Below are positions 14,049-22,135 of a DNA stretch of 35,193 bases, one piece after another. Where the stretch lies: positions 1 through 35,193 of the IMG/VR virus record IMGVR_UViG_3300044858_005282, one strand, 5' to 3'. Each line of letters opens with the position of its first letter. The first letter of the stretch is position 1. A program made the position numbers and the translations under genes. Origin of the DNA: a virus. Under the pieces are notes generated by a model. It ran no database searches. It was not told the DNA's origin and saw only the letters and a program-made list of their open reading frames with translations.

Positions 14049-14603
14049 TCAGTGCATGCAACCACAGTCAGAGCCTACCGAATCACCGTTATATGAAGAA
14101 GTTTCAGTAGGCAAGATAACCATATTGACTTTTCTTAAGCCATTTGGGAGTCGCACTACATTTACAGATAATTTTAAAGAATGGCCTAGTTTTTCCTTGA
14201 TGCCGTCACCCTGAGCGAATCCCTTTTGATTGACATCATCATAAGGATTTTGTCCATACACTCCCAGTTGTGGGCTACCATATTGAACTAGTTCATAACT
14301 ATTTTCACCGTCTTGAAGCTTACCATTGCACATGAAATCCAAACCAAAGTGGTTTAGCTTTTGCTTTACGACGCTTGTGATTCCATCCGGATCTATATAA
14401 TCTCTGCTGGAAAATCCGCTTAATAATGCATTGATGGCATCGATTGAAAAGGGAAGCTTAACATTAAAGGTTCCCTTGTCTGTTAGAGCTGATGGGCCTT
14501 TTGGTGCTTGCGGATCACCGATATAAAGACCTCCACCAAAGGTGTGTTCTGGTGCATTTTCGACAATTGTATTGATTTTTCCTAGTAGTTGTTTGAATTT
14601 CAT
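14049..14603 (-). CDS. Late protein, probable virion/internal head protein, 184 aa
   Basis: The family is not recognised. The N-terminus MKFKQLLGKINTIVEN is a short amphipathic helix ending I-V-E, compatible with a T4-type capsid-targeting sequence cleaved after (L/I)xE by a gp21-like protease. Residues 50-90 contain FSIDAINALLSGF, similar to a segment at the C-terminus of the 575-aa protein (4958). The C-terminus is SDCGCMH, with two Cys. It has its own CTAAATA motif. Confidence 0.8.
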   Translation of the reverse strand: MKFKQLLGKINTIVENAPEHTFGGGLYIGDPQAPKGPSALTDKGTFNVKLPFSIDAINALLSGFSSRDYIDPDGITSVVKQKLNHFGLDFMCNGKLQDGENSYELVQYGSPQLGVYGQNPYDDVNQKGFAQGDGIKEKLGHSLKLSVNVVRLPNGLRKVNMVILPTETSSYNGDSVGSDCGCMH

Positions 14604-14614
14604 GGCTTCTCTCT

Positions 14615-14621
14615 TATTTAG
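14615..14621 (-). promoter_or_regulatory. Late-promoter-like CTAAATA before the 14603 gene
   Basis: The motif is 11 bases before the ATG; a weak GAGAG ribosome-binding site lies between. Confidence 0.55.
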
Positions 14622-14622
14622 G

Positions 14623-15750
14623 TTAATTTTTTGTGTTTCTGTATTCCATTAAACCGAACAAATCAGAATTATAAGACTTGCCATGTAAATTTTTCAATGC
14701 TCTTTCAGCAATGTCTTCGGACAACTTCTTCCACTTTCCACCCTTGCTCTTGTAGCACTTTGCAGCCCAAGCATTGGCGTAGGCAGATGGGTAGACATCA
14801 AACTTTTTCTTTGCTTGGGCAACGCAAGAACTCCATTGTTTTGGGTTCTTTGGTTTGTTTTCTTCCTTCAACATTGCGCTTACTGGCTTTGCACTCCAAG
14901 TCTTGCAAGCCCAGTAACGAGCCTTCCATCTTGGTCCCGGAGTATCGCAATTGTGTCTGGCTCTGAAGTTTCTGCGACGATCGGGATCATCGCGCTTGAT
15001 TTCCATGTTTGGATCACCAAAGTTTACTTTTACGACATTTCCTTTGTCGTTCTTTACATAAACTTTGTACTTCTTTACATCCCCACGCATAATTTTGTTT
15101 AACTTTACTTTTTTCTTTTCTTCTTCGTAAAGCTCTAAATTCTCACCAAATTCATTTAGCTCATAGCCTTCTGATGTGTCTACGAAACCCATAACGGTCT
15201 CGGGATCAAAAGACTCATAAACTTCACAGCCCTTTTCATCGGTCAATGTTAACTTTATCTTGCTTTCATTAACCTCAATTAGGTCAACATTAAAAATTTG
15301 ACCAGACTCATTTATGATAATATCAAATGGAAGTAACTCTTTAGCTTCTATTGTCGCAAAAGATAGTGGAATGAGTTCTGTGTTTTCTATTAAGAAATAG
15401 TCAAAAGACTCTTTTAACTTTGTTACACCAGTCTCAACAAATACTGGCTTTTTGCCTTTTCCCTTTACCGATCCCTTTTTGCCTCTTCCAGCTTTCTTCT
15501 GGGCCGATCTCTTTCTTCTTACAAATGAGCCTACTTTTTCTTTGCCGAGTTTATCTGCTTTTTGTCTGCTCAAGCACGCTGAATAAGGTTCGCCTTCCTT
15601 TGCATCACCACACTTACCTATTCTTTCACCTTTTGTGTTGTAGCGATCCCATCCCGGTCCACCACCAGCTGATTCTTTGTTGAACCACTTTCCAAGGCCA
15701 GAGTTTGCATAAACCTTTTCTGTGATGAACTTTATCTGTTTAGAAATCAT
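14623..15750 (-). CDS. Mosaic of three phage Cys-containing modules, 375 aa
   Basis: The protein joins three short modules that I know from T4-like and other phage proteins. Residues 21-85: WFNKESAGGGPGWDRYNTKG..GKCG..CLSRQKA followed by a basic KRK stretch (DUF6321-like). Residues 219-285: MRGDVKKYKVYV..DPNMEIKRDDPDRRRNFRARHNCD..ARYWACKTW, a segment often found at the end of prohead core or protease-like proteins. Residues 302-341: PKQW..CVAQAKKKFDVYPSAYANAWAAKCYKSKGGKW (DUF5872-like). A central acidic domain (110-215) separates them. No catalytic residues can be named. The first residues MISKQIKFITE fit a capsid-targeting sequence. Start ATG overlaps the upstream stop (ATGA). Confidence 0.85.
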   Translation of the reverse strand: MISKQIKFITEKVYANSGLGKWFNKESAGGGPGWDRYNTKGERIGKCGDAKEGEPYSACLSRQKADKLGKEKVGSFVRRKRSAQKKAGRGKKGSVKGKGKKPVFVETGVTKLKESFDYFLIENTELIPLSFATIEAKELLPFDIIINESGQIFNVDLIEVNESKIKLTLTDEKGCEVYESFDPETVMGFVDTSEGYELNEFGENLELYEEEKKKVKLNKIMRGDVKKYKVYVKNDKGNVVKVNFGDPNMEIKRDDPDRRRNFRARHNCDTPGPRWKARYWACKTWSAKPVSAMLKEENKPKNPKQWSSCVAQAKKKFDVYPSAYANAWAAKCYKSKGGKWKKLSEDIAERALKNLHGKSYNSDLFGLMEYRNTKN

Positions 15751-18122
15751 TTCCAGCTTCCCTTATTTTGCTTTTCACCATTTTTGTGTCCATTGTCGGA
15801 TCTATTTGATGACCGATCTCTGACACGTAGATTATTTATGCCCTTTGAACCACCATGTCTTAAAGGCTTTTTGTGATCTATATCTTTCCCGTCGCCCTTT
15901 TTAACCTTGCCCTTTTTAATCATCAATTCTCTGGCAGCGGTTCTCGCGGCTCTTTCTTTTCTTTGCTTTGGTTTGCCGTGGTAATTCTTATATTCTTTTT
16001 TGTAATCTCTCTCGTATTCTTCCTCAACCATATCCAAGAAGTTGTGCATTAGTTCTGGGTTTTCCAAAACTCTTACCATCACTCTTTCATATAGTCTCTT
16101 CAATATGGAATCGTAATTGCATTCTTCTGTTTCTTCAAGAAGAACGCTGATATCGCCATCGAAAAGGGAAGCTTCATCCTCTGTCAATACCCCGGCCTTT
16201 GTCATCGAAGTCAGAACAAAATTGTTTGTCAAAGCCTCAATCAGAATATCGTTGACGAGTACTTCTGCTTCTCCCAGCATCTGGGTGGTAATTTTTTCAT
16301 TATTTTCTACTGGGATTTTTACTGTTTTCTTGCCGATTCTAACATAGTTGTATTGAACGGCATTTAGATCTTTGGGAGAGAATCCCGGTAAAAGGCTAGC
16401 GTTAAGACTAAAATCATTGTTTGACATCAAATTACCGATGATTAGTTCCATCGGATTTATGGACTTGATATCGACTAAAACATCCTTTAAAGAACCCTTG
16501 GTTTCTTTTGCTTCGACAATGGCTGTATACTTTTTCATCTTTTCTGCGGATGCTGTGTTATAACTTCCTATATTAGAAGTTGTCATTACATCTTTAGATG
16601 GTTTCATTTCTAGATCTGCACTTTGTGCAAGAACATCGAAATATTCATCAGTCATTGGAAATACACCATTGACTGTTACAAGATGATTAGGTGCCATTTC
16701 CGGTGGAACAATGTTGTCTCCTCTGAGCATTGTCTTCAACAATGTTGAAGCTATCGCAATTTTGAGGGGTGACTTTTCGGAAGATTTAGCACCTTTCAGA
16801 AGAGATTTTCCGGCTTCAAGCCATCCCTCCCGATATTTGCTCAACGACGCAGCTGGATTCAATTCTCCATTTTCATCCAGTACTGGACCAAGATCATTTC
16901 CTTGCGAATCCTTTAATTTCATGGATTGCAATTGTTTTGCCATGTTTTCATCTTTTAAGATTGCTGGTAGCATTTCATCAGGAATCAAAACTGTAGAAAA
17001 CTTTGATGTAAGTTCTGTGCCTTGTTGTGCCAGAGCCGACAGTTTAGGATCATTTTGTACTATTGCACCATTATTTACGGCCTGCATCAATGCATTGCCC
17101 AATAGTCCTTTGAATGATTTATTTGATTGATCAAACTGGCTTGTTGAAAATGCAACTTCACCGCCTGCAGATACTCTAAATCTATAATCACCGCATTGCA
17201 TGTCGGTGGAGCCTTCTGCATTTACACTCTTTGTTCCAGATTCTACATTTGAAACCAAGTTTTGAATGCATTCGTCTCCAATTTGAGACAAAATTTTCTT
17301 GGCTGTAAAGAATGCCTGTCTTGTAAATTCTGTTGCTGCGGGTGCTATAGCAGAATATGTTTGCATTTCTTGTTCGCCAGCACCAGCTTTGATCTTGGCC
17401 AAGAATACCAAGGCATTCAACACCTGTTGGTTATATGGAAGATTTGATATGGGGCTAATGTTAAACTTGACGCTTAGAGCTTCATAGCTCATATTATCGA
17501 AATCAACATTAGATGGTGGTTGTCGTGTCATCTTGAAATACTCTTGACGCATTTCAAGGGGCATCTGTGCTAGCTGTGCACCATCCATCTGTGACATGGC
17601 CTTGAAAATGTCTTCCTTAGACATTCTCTTGCCCTTTTTCTTCTTTTCTTCGCTTTCGTCCTCTGCTTTTTCCTTTTTCTTCCCGCCCTCTTTCTTTTCT
17701 TCGCCTTCTTTTTTTCCTTCTTTTTTGCTTGGCTCTTTTGTTTTTACATCGCCAAATAAAAGCTGAGAAGCACGGGTTTGTTCAAACTTTGGGTCTTTTG
17801 TGGCTTGTTGGGCTTCTTCAACGCTCATCTCCTCTTTGCTGATTCTGTCGTGTCTGTTTTTGTCAAAAGAATCTTTAAAGATTAATTGAACGCGACCCGA
17901 GGATGTTCTAACCAAAATTACTTCTTTGATAAGTTCTTGCTTGGACTTCTTTTCTCTTGGAACTTGTCTTGCTCTTTCTGCACGCTTGCGTGCAGCATCC
18001 TTTGCCTTGTTGTCGGAGGCAGTGGATTTTAGTCTGTCCTTGCGCATAGTTTCACCCGTTTTGGGTGTTTGAGTAGATGCGCGGGCTTCGTCCAATTTTA
18101 ATATAAGATCAGTGAAGTTCAT
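15747..18122 (-). CDS. Large late protein with HNH-like C-terminal segment, 791 aa
   Basis: Probable virion or head-core protein. Residues 1-15 (MNFTDLILKLDEARA) resemble a T4 capsid-targeting sequence with a possible cut after LDE. Residues 20-60 are basic; 128-166 are almost pure Lys/Glu/Gly low complexity. The middle (200-690) is a soluble helical region without recognised motifs. The last 80 residues contain basic helices, then KGDGKDIDHKKPLRHGG and NNLRV..RSSNRS, a DH..N pattern like the core of HNH nucleases that recurs in phage proteins. The zinc-binding Cys pairs of a full HNH enzyme are missing, so nuclease activity is uncertain. CTAAATA lies seven bases before the ATG. Confidence 0.85.
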   Translation of the reverse strand: MNFTDLILKLDEARASTQTPKTGETMRKDRLKSTASDNKAKDAARKRAERARQVPREKKSKQELIKEVILVRTSSGRVQLIFKDSFDKNRHDRISKEEMSVEEAQQATKDPKFEQTRASQLLFGDVKTKEPSKKEGKKEGEEKKEGGKKKEKAEDESEEKKKKGKRMSKEDIFKAMSQMDGAQLAQMPLEMRQEYFKMTRQPPSNVDFDNMSYEALSVKFNISPISNLPYNQQVLNALVFLAKIKAGAGEQEMQTYSAIAPAATEFTRQAFFTAKKILSQIGDECIQNLVSNVESGTKSVNAEGSTDMQCGDYRFRVSAGGEVAFSTSQFDQSNKSFKGLLGNALMQAVNNGAIVQNDPKLSALAQQGTELTSKFSTVLIPDEMLPAILKDENMAKQLQSMKLKDSQGNDLGPVLDENGELNPAASLSKYREGWLEAGKSLLKGAKSSEKSPLKIAIASTLLKTMLRGDNIVPPEMAPNHLVTVNGVFPMTDEYFDVLAQSADLEMKPSKDVMTTSNIGSYNTASAEKMKKYTAIVEAKETKGSLKDVLVDIKSINPMELIIGNLMSNNDFSLNASLLPGFSPKDLNAVQYNYVRIGKKTVKIPVENNEKITTQMLGEAEVLVNDILIEALTNNFVLTSMTKAGVLTEDEASLFDGDISVLLEETEECNYDSILKRLYERVMVRVLENPELMHNFLDMVEEEYERDYKKEYKNYHGKPKQRKERAARTAARELMIKKGKVKKGDGKDIDHKKPLRHGGSKGINNLRVRDRSSNRSDNGHKNGEKQNKGSWK

Positions 18123-18129
18123 CTCAAAT

Positions 18130-18136
18130 TATTTAG
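18130..18136 (-). promoter_or_regulatory. Late-promoter-like CTAAATA before the 18122 gene
   Basis: The motif contains the TAA stop (18135-18133) of the upstream gene and lies seven bases before the ATG. Confidence 0.6.
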
Positions 18137-18732
18137 CCTTCAGAAGATTCCTTATATTTTTCCAATGGGTTAAAAAGTTTTAAATTTTTGTAGCTTTTTG
18201 CCTTGCCCGTTGCAACTTTTCTTAAGTTTGCGTAATCAAGATTGTTTGTTTTGGCAAACTCGCTTATATTTGGAACTTGTAAAATTTCATTGGTATTCGT
18301 ATCAATGAATATAGCTGAGTTCGTAATTGCTATCTTTTTCTTCTTTGGCTTCTTTTCTTTTACATTTGCACCATTTGTCTCTTTTACAGCCCGGATTTCA
18401 ACGGCAGTCCAACCTTTGTAAGTCTTTCTTTTTCCGTTTAAAAGTTCGCAAATCTTTACAGCAGTTAGGCCATGTTGCTTTCCAAACTCTGTCATATTTT
18501 CAAAGAATACTTTTTCTCCTGTGTCTGCTCTTTTTAGCCAGTAACCGTTCTTTTCTTCTATGGGACTCTTCCAGAGCCAATAACGACCCTCTTGAATAAA
18601 GAACCCTCCATGTTGCTGAACGAAAGCTGCTCTAAATTTTGCTGCTTTGGAGTTGTCGTTCATTTGTGTCCAGAGTTTTGAACCTCTGGTATTCACCATA
18701 TCCTCCAAAGTTTTAATCTCTTGGTAGTGCAT
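18133..18732 (-). CDS. NUMOD-like DNA-binding protein, 199 aa
   Basis: Two related segments, residues about 72-106 (FENMTEFGKQHGLT....LLNGKRKTYKGW) and 150-186 (VPNISEFAKTNNLD....VATGKAKSYKN), match the NUMOD1-type helix-turn-helix module that homing endonucleases use to bind DNA. A Lys-rich linker (KEKKPKKKK) lies between them. No GIY-YIG or HNH catalytic motif is present, so this is either a stand-alone DNA-binding protein or the remnant of a homing endonuclease. AAGGA precedes the ATG at 18732. It overlaps the nuclease gene upstream by 20 bases, suggesting coupled expression. Confidence 0.75.
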   Translation of the reverse strand: MHYQEIKTLEDMVNTRGSKLWTQMNDNSKAAKFRAAFVQQHGGFFIQEGRYWLWKSPIEEKNGYWLKRADTGEKVFFENMTEFGKQHGLTAVKICELLNGKRKTYKGWTAVEIRAVKETNGANVKEKKPKKKKIAITNSAIFIDTNTNEILQVPNISEFAKTNNLDYANLRKVATGKAKSYKNLKLFNPLEKYKESSEG

Positions 18733-19387
18733 TTGCTTCCTTATATTTTTTAATCAGATTGAAAAGATGCTTAACGTAGTGTAAAGGCTTTCCTTGGAAG
18801 ACTTGCATTATTCCATCTTCGCAAGCAATAATAATTGCAAAATTATCCACAACAATGCCTGTTCTTTCTTGGAACATGAGTGCATATGCTGTAGCCTGAG
18901 CAAAATAGTTATCGATATCTTCTTTGCGTTTTTCCTTGGTGCTTGCTTTGAAATCTATTATCGAAAGCTTACCATCATATTCTGCGATACAATCTGTTCT
19001 TCCAGCAAGACCTAAAGTCTTGGACCAGAGGGGGGTTTCGATTGCAATTATGTTATCAATTTTGTCTATTTCTGGCTTTATCAATGAAAACAAAGATTTT
19101 TGCATAGAATGCACTTCATCTAAATTTATGTTTTCATTGTTTATGTAATTTTCTAGGAGAGAATGAAATTTTGTTCCTCTGGAAGTAACTCTTTTACTTT
19201 CCTCTGGATTCTTTGCTCTCCATTGCGAGAAAAATTTTTGTTTTTCAAAACCAACAACACTCGTTACACTAGGAAAAACACCGTCTGGAGTTTCATAAAA
19301 TCTCTTTCCATCGGTGTTTACTTCTTTTAAAGAAGCTTCTATTTTTATTGGTTTATGATTAAATTTTTTAAAATCGGATAAAGACAT
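18713..19387 (-). CDS. PD-(D/E)XK superfamily nuclease (RecB/MGME1-like), 224 aa
   Basis: The motif set is complete for the superfamily: E117 (IETPLW), D132 in GRTD, D145-F-K147 in IIDFKAS, and Q164 followed by Y168 (AQATAYAL), with H75 upstream. This layout matches the small RecB-like exonucleases found in T4-like phages and the mitochondrial MGME1 family. It likely degrades or trims DNA ends during recombination or host DNA breakdown. It sits among virion genes rather than in the replication operon, and TTAAATA is the only late-like motif upstream. Confidence 0.85.
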   Translation of the reverse strand: MSLSDFKKFNHKPIKIEASLKEVNTDGKRFYETPDGVFPSVTSVVGFEKQKFFSQWRAKNPEESKRVTSRGTKFHSLLENYINNENINLDEVHSMQKSLFSLIKPEIDKIDNIIAIETPLWSKTLGLAGRTDCIAEYDGKLSIIDFKASTKEKRKEDIDNYFAQATAYALMFQERTGIVVDNFAIIIACEDGIMQVFQGKPLHYVKHLFNLIKKYKEANALPRD

Positions 19388-19431
19388 AATAATTCACTGT
19401 ATAATGACACATATATTTAACTTTTCCAGAA

Positions 19432-20355
19432 TTATTGTGAAATTCTAAGAAGTCTTGCCATTCTTGCCATTCCCATCACATCCCCAATGAGATTTACATC
19501 TCCTTTAATAAGAGCACCCTGTTCTCCAACTTCTTTTAGATTTTCTTCTTCGTCTCCACCTCCACCTAGACCAAATCCAATTGGTGGGATTGGCGGAACT
19601 TTTGGAGGTAATTTTCGTGGAACTGGAACTCTTGGCGGAACTCTCCGTGGAGCTCTTTGTTGGGCAGGAGCTGGTCTCGGTGCTGGAGCTGGTCTCGGTG
19701 CTGGAGCAGGAGCAGGAGCAGGAGCTGGTGCTGGTCTCGGTGCTGGAGCAGGAGCAGGAGCTGGAGCTGGTGCTGGTCTCGGTGCTGGAGCTGGAGCAGG
19801 AGCTGGTGCTGGTCTCGGTGCTGGAGCAGGAGCAGGAGCAGGAGCTGGTGCTGGTCTCGGTGCTGGAGCAGGAGCAGGAGCTGGAGCTGGTGCTGGTCTC
19901 GGTGCTGGAGCTGGAGCAGGAGCTGGTGCTGGTGCTGGTCTCGGTGCTGGAGCTGGTTTCGGTGTTGGAGCAGGAGCTGGTTTCGGTGTTGCTGGAGCTG
20001 GTGCTGGAGCTGGTTGCACTGGAGCCGTTGGAGCCTGTGCAGGTGCCTGTCCCGGTGGGGGTGTTGTTGGCTTTGGTTGCCCCGGTCTCCAAAATGGTCT
20101 GTTTGGATCAAACTGTGGTGGCGGTTGAACTGGTCTTGCACCGGGAAGAGCTGGCTTTGGTGGTTGATATGGAGAGGGGGTAGGAGCAGGAACACTAGGT
20201 CTAACAGGTGGTCTTACCGATGGCTTTACTCCCTTTGCTGCGCCCTTTGCAACATTCTTTACTACAGTTTTTACCAATGTTCCAACAAACTCATTCAAAT
20301 TTTGTTGATAACGAGCCTCTAAAATTTGATGAATTATTGGATTTAACTTTTTCAT
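19432..20355 (-). CDS. Pro/Ala-repeat protein, 307 aa
   Basis: Function unknown. Residues 1-45 form a helix (MKKLNPIIHQILEARY..) compatible with a T4-type capsid-targeting sequence cut after ILE. Residues 46-110 are proline-rich; 110-228 are a long (Pro-Ala)n tract broken at regular intervals by Arg; 229-258 are Pro/Arg/Val; 259-267 are glycine-rich; the last 40 residues are acidic then helical. (PA)n tracts form stiff extended rods, as in TonB, so the protein may act as a spacer. Start and upstream stop overlap by one base (TAATG). The tract is encoded by an exact 120-bp duplication. Confidence 0.85.
   Translation of the reverse strand: MKKLNPIIHQILEARYQQNLNEFVGTLVKTVVKNVAKGAAKGVKPSVRPPVRPSVPAPTPSPYQPPKPALPGARPVQPPPQFDPNRPFWRPGQPKPTTPPPGQAPAQAPTAPVQPAPAPAPATPKPAPAPTPKPAPAPRPAPAPAPAPAPAPRPAPAPAPAPAPAPRPAPAPAPAPAPAPRPAPAPAPAPAPRPAPAPAPAPAPAPRPAPAPAPAPAPAPRPAPAPRPAPAQQRAPRRVPPRVPVPRKLPPKVPPIPPIGFGLGGGGDEEENLKEVGEQGALIKGDVNLIGDVMGMARMARLLRISQ
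19690..19929. repeat. Higher-order tandem repeat, two copies of about 120 bp
   Basis: The sequence at 19741-19800 is identical to 19861-19920, and 19687-19740 matches 19807-19860. Each 120-bp unit holds three sub-units (about 42, 42 and 36 bp), each starting at GGTCTCGGTGCTGGAGC on the plus strand and encoding one Arg-punctuated Pro/Ala block on the minus strand. A recent in-frame duplication is the simplest explanation. Confidence 0.85.
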
Positions 20356-22133
20356 TACATCGATTTTCTTTTGCTTGCTGCTCTGGCAATTCTTTCTTCC
20401 ATCTCAGCTTTCTTTTGCTTTTCTTCTTCTGCTTCTTCTGCTGCGTTTTGGGCCATCTTATTTGGATCGCCTCCAGCAACACCTGTTGGCTTTGTATTTA
20501 GTTGCTGTGAAGAAGTTCCCTTTCCGGTCATCTTTCCGTAGATGTCATAAATTCCTTTACCCGCAACATCAGAAACCGTGGTTCCCTTTTCATCTACTTC
20601 TATATTAGAAATGGCTTCACCAGCTTTATAACCACCATAAGCAGCCAATCCAGCTAATGCACCTGTTCCAGCAGCAGCGCCAGCAGCCTTTAGACCAATA
20701 AGACCACCACCTTTAAGAGCAGTTCCTGCTGCAGCACCAGCTACACCGCCAGCAGCACCACCTATAGCTTCTCCTGTAATATCTTTTGCTACCCCATCTT
20801 CAACACCAGCAGCACCCAGTGCGGCGTCTGATAAACTTCTTCCGATAAAATAACCACCAAGCCCCGCTCCAAAAGATCCAACACCTTTTCCTAGACCTTT
20901 TGCAACATTTGTAACTTGGGAACCAGTTGAAACTGATTTGGGGGTCGCTGTTGGTTTTGCTGTTTGGGCTGGTTGTGCAGTTCCTGCTGTTGGTTTCTGT
21001 GGGGCAACTGCTTTTTCCTTTGCATCTGCAACGGCCTTTGCAGCCTCTGCTCTTGCTCTCAAAAGATCTCTTCCAACGGCTGCACGATCTGCGACTGTTC
21101 CTTTGCCTTTTGCTACTGGTTTTCCACCAATTGTGGTTTCAGGCGGAAGTGGTTTTTCTGAAATCGTCCCAGTCATTGGAGTTCCAGCAGCACGTGAATT
21201 AAGTGCTTTTGTAACAGGAGTTTTGCCTGCTTGTGTTTTTGTTGCTTCCGGAGCTTTTGGTGTTGGTTTAGCGGCTTCTCCGGGTTTGGGAGTTTTGCCT
21301 GCTTGTGTTTTTGTTGCTTCCGGAGCTTTTGGTGTTGGTTTAGCGGCTTCTCCGGGTTTAAGAGATTTGCCGCGTTGTCTAGCATATCTATCGTAAATCG
21401 CTTTTCCTGCCAATCCAGCACCAGCAAGACCCAAAACTACAAGTTTTGGGTCAACACCAGAATCACCTTCAGCCTTGCCTGTCGGAACGGTTGGCTGTGA
21501 AGCAGGTTGTGGTCTTTGTCTTCCAGTATCAACCGGACCTTTTGGTTCAGGAAGATCAATTTTTTCATTTTTTGGTTGAGTCATTGATTGTTTGGGAACA
21601 CTACCACTGGGAACTTCTGTTCCCGAGGCTTCGCCAGATGAAATGGCTCCAGCCCCCCCTTTGGTCCCGGCTCCATCTGTTGGTTGTGTAGCCTGCGGTT
21701 TTTGTTGACCGCCGCCTTTCTTTGCTGCTTCTCTTGCGGCCTTTCTTCTTTCTAACTCACCTTTCATTTCCATGTATGCTGGTGTTTGCTCGGTTTGTTC
21801 AACACCTTTTCCAAATAAACCACCACCACGGGCGATACCTCTCATTCTATTTTCAATTTCAATATCACCAGCTTCACTATCGGCAACGGCTGGACCACCA
21901 GAACTTGGTGTCCATGCACCACTTTTTTTATCAACATTTCCACCAGTAAAATCAACATCTTCATCGCCTTGGGCGGTTGGTGAACCTCCTACAAGACCAC
22001 TTCTTTTTCCGCGACCATATTTGGGTGCAGTAGTTGGTTCTTCACTCAACAATTGTAGTTTTTTTTCTAGTTGTGCTACTTGTTCTTGAAGTTGTAGAGC
22101 CTTGTAATAATAAAGTTTAGTTATTTGGTCCAT
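20355..22133 (-). CDS. Low-complexity protein with Gly-zipper region, 592 aa
   Basis: The family is not recognised. Residues 1-32 form a coiled coil (ALQLQEQVAQLEKKLQLL). Residues 33-230 are polar and disordered. Residues 231-246 are hydrophobic (VVLGLAGAGLAGKAIY). Residues 259-306 are two exact 24-residue repeats. Residues 410-505 are Gly/Ala-rich (GLGKGVGSFGAGLGGYF.., GGAAGGVAGAAAG..), resembling glycine-zipper segments that insert in membranes. The last 40 residues are charged and helical. A protein injected with the genome or a tail-tip membrane protein is plausible, but only by analogy. It starts two bases after the 22136 gene. Confidence 0.82.
   Translation of the reverse strand: MDQITKLYYYKALQLQEQVAQLEKKLQLLSEEPTTAPKYGRGKRSGLVGGSPTAQGDEDVDFTGGNVDKKSGAWTPSSGGPAVADSEAGDIEIENRMRGIARGGGLFGKGVEQTEQTPAYMEMKGELERRKAAREAAKKGGGQQKPQATQPTDGAGTKGGAGAISSGEASGTEVPSGSVPKQSMTQPKNEKIDLPEPKGPVDTGRQRPQPASQPTVPTGKAEGDSGVDPKLVVLGLAGAGLAGKAIYDRYARQRGKSLKPGEAAKPTPKAPEATKTQAGKTPKPGEAAKPTPKAPEATKTQAGKTPVTKALNSRAAGTPMTGTISEKPLPPETTIGGKPVAKGKGTVADRAAVGRDLLRARAEAAKAVADAKEKAVAPQKPTAGTAQPAQTAKPTATPKSVSTGSQVTNVAKGLGKGVGSFGAGLGGYFIGRSLSDAALGAAGVEDGVAKDITGEAIGGAAGGVAGAAAGTALKGGGLIGLKAAGAAAGTGALAGLAAYGGYKAGEAISNIEVDEKGTTVSDVAGKGIYDIYGKMTGKGTSSQQLNTKPTGVAGGDPNKMAQNAAEEAEEEKQKKAEMEERIARAASKRKSM
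21219..21360. repeat. 72-bp direct repeat, two copies
   Basis: The stretch from 21221 recurs from 21293 with period 72 bases and encodes two identical 24-residue blocks (KPGEAAKPTPKAPEATK plus 7 residues) in the 592-aa protein. Confidence 0.85.
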
Positions 22134-22135
22134 GA

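Noticed and set aside
19675-19990. CRISPR-like regular repeats
   Set aside because: The repeats are contiguous with no unique spacers and lie inside a coding frame.
19487-20322. Several long reading frames of about 200 aa on both strands across the repeat
   Set aside because: They are frame shadows of the Pro/Ala repeat; products are monotonous (Gly-Ala, Trp-Ser-Arg, Glu-Leu) with no start signals. Only the minus-strand 307-aa frame has non-repetitive ends and coupling to its neighbour.
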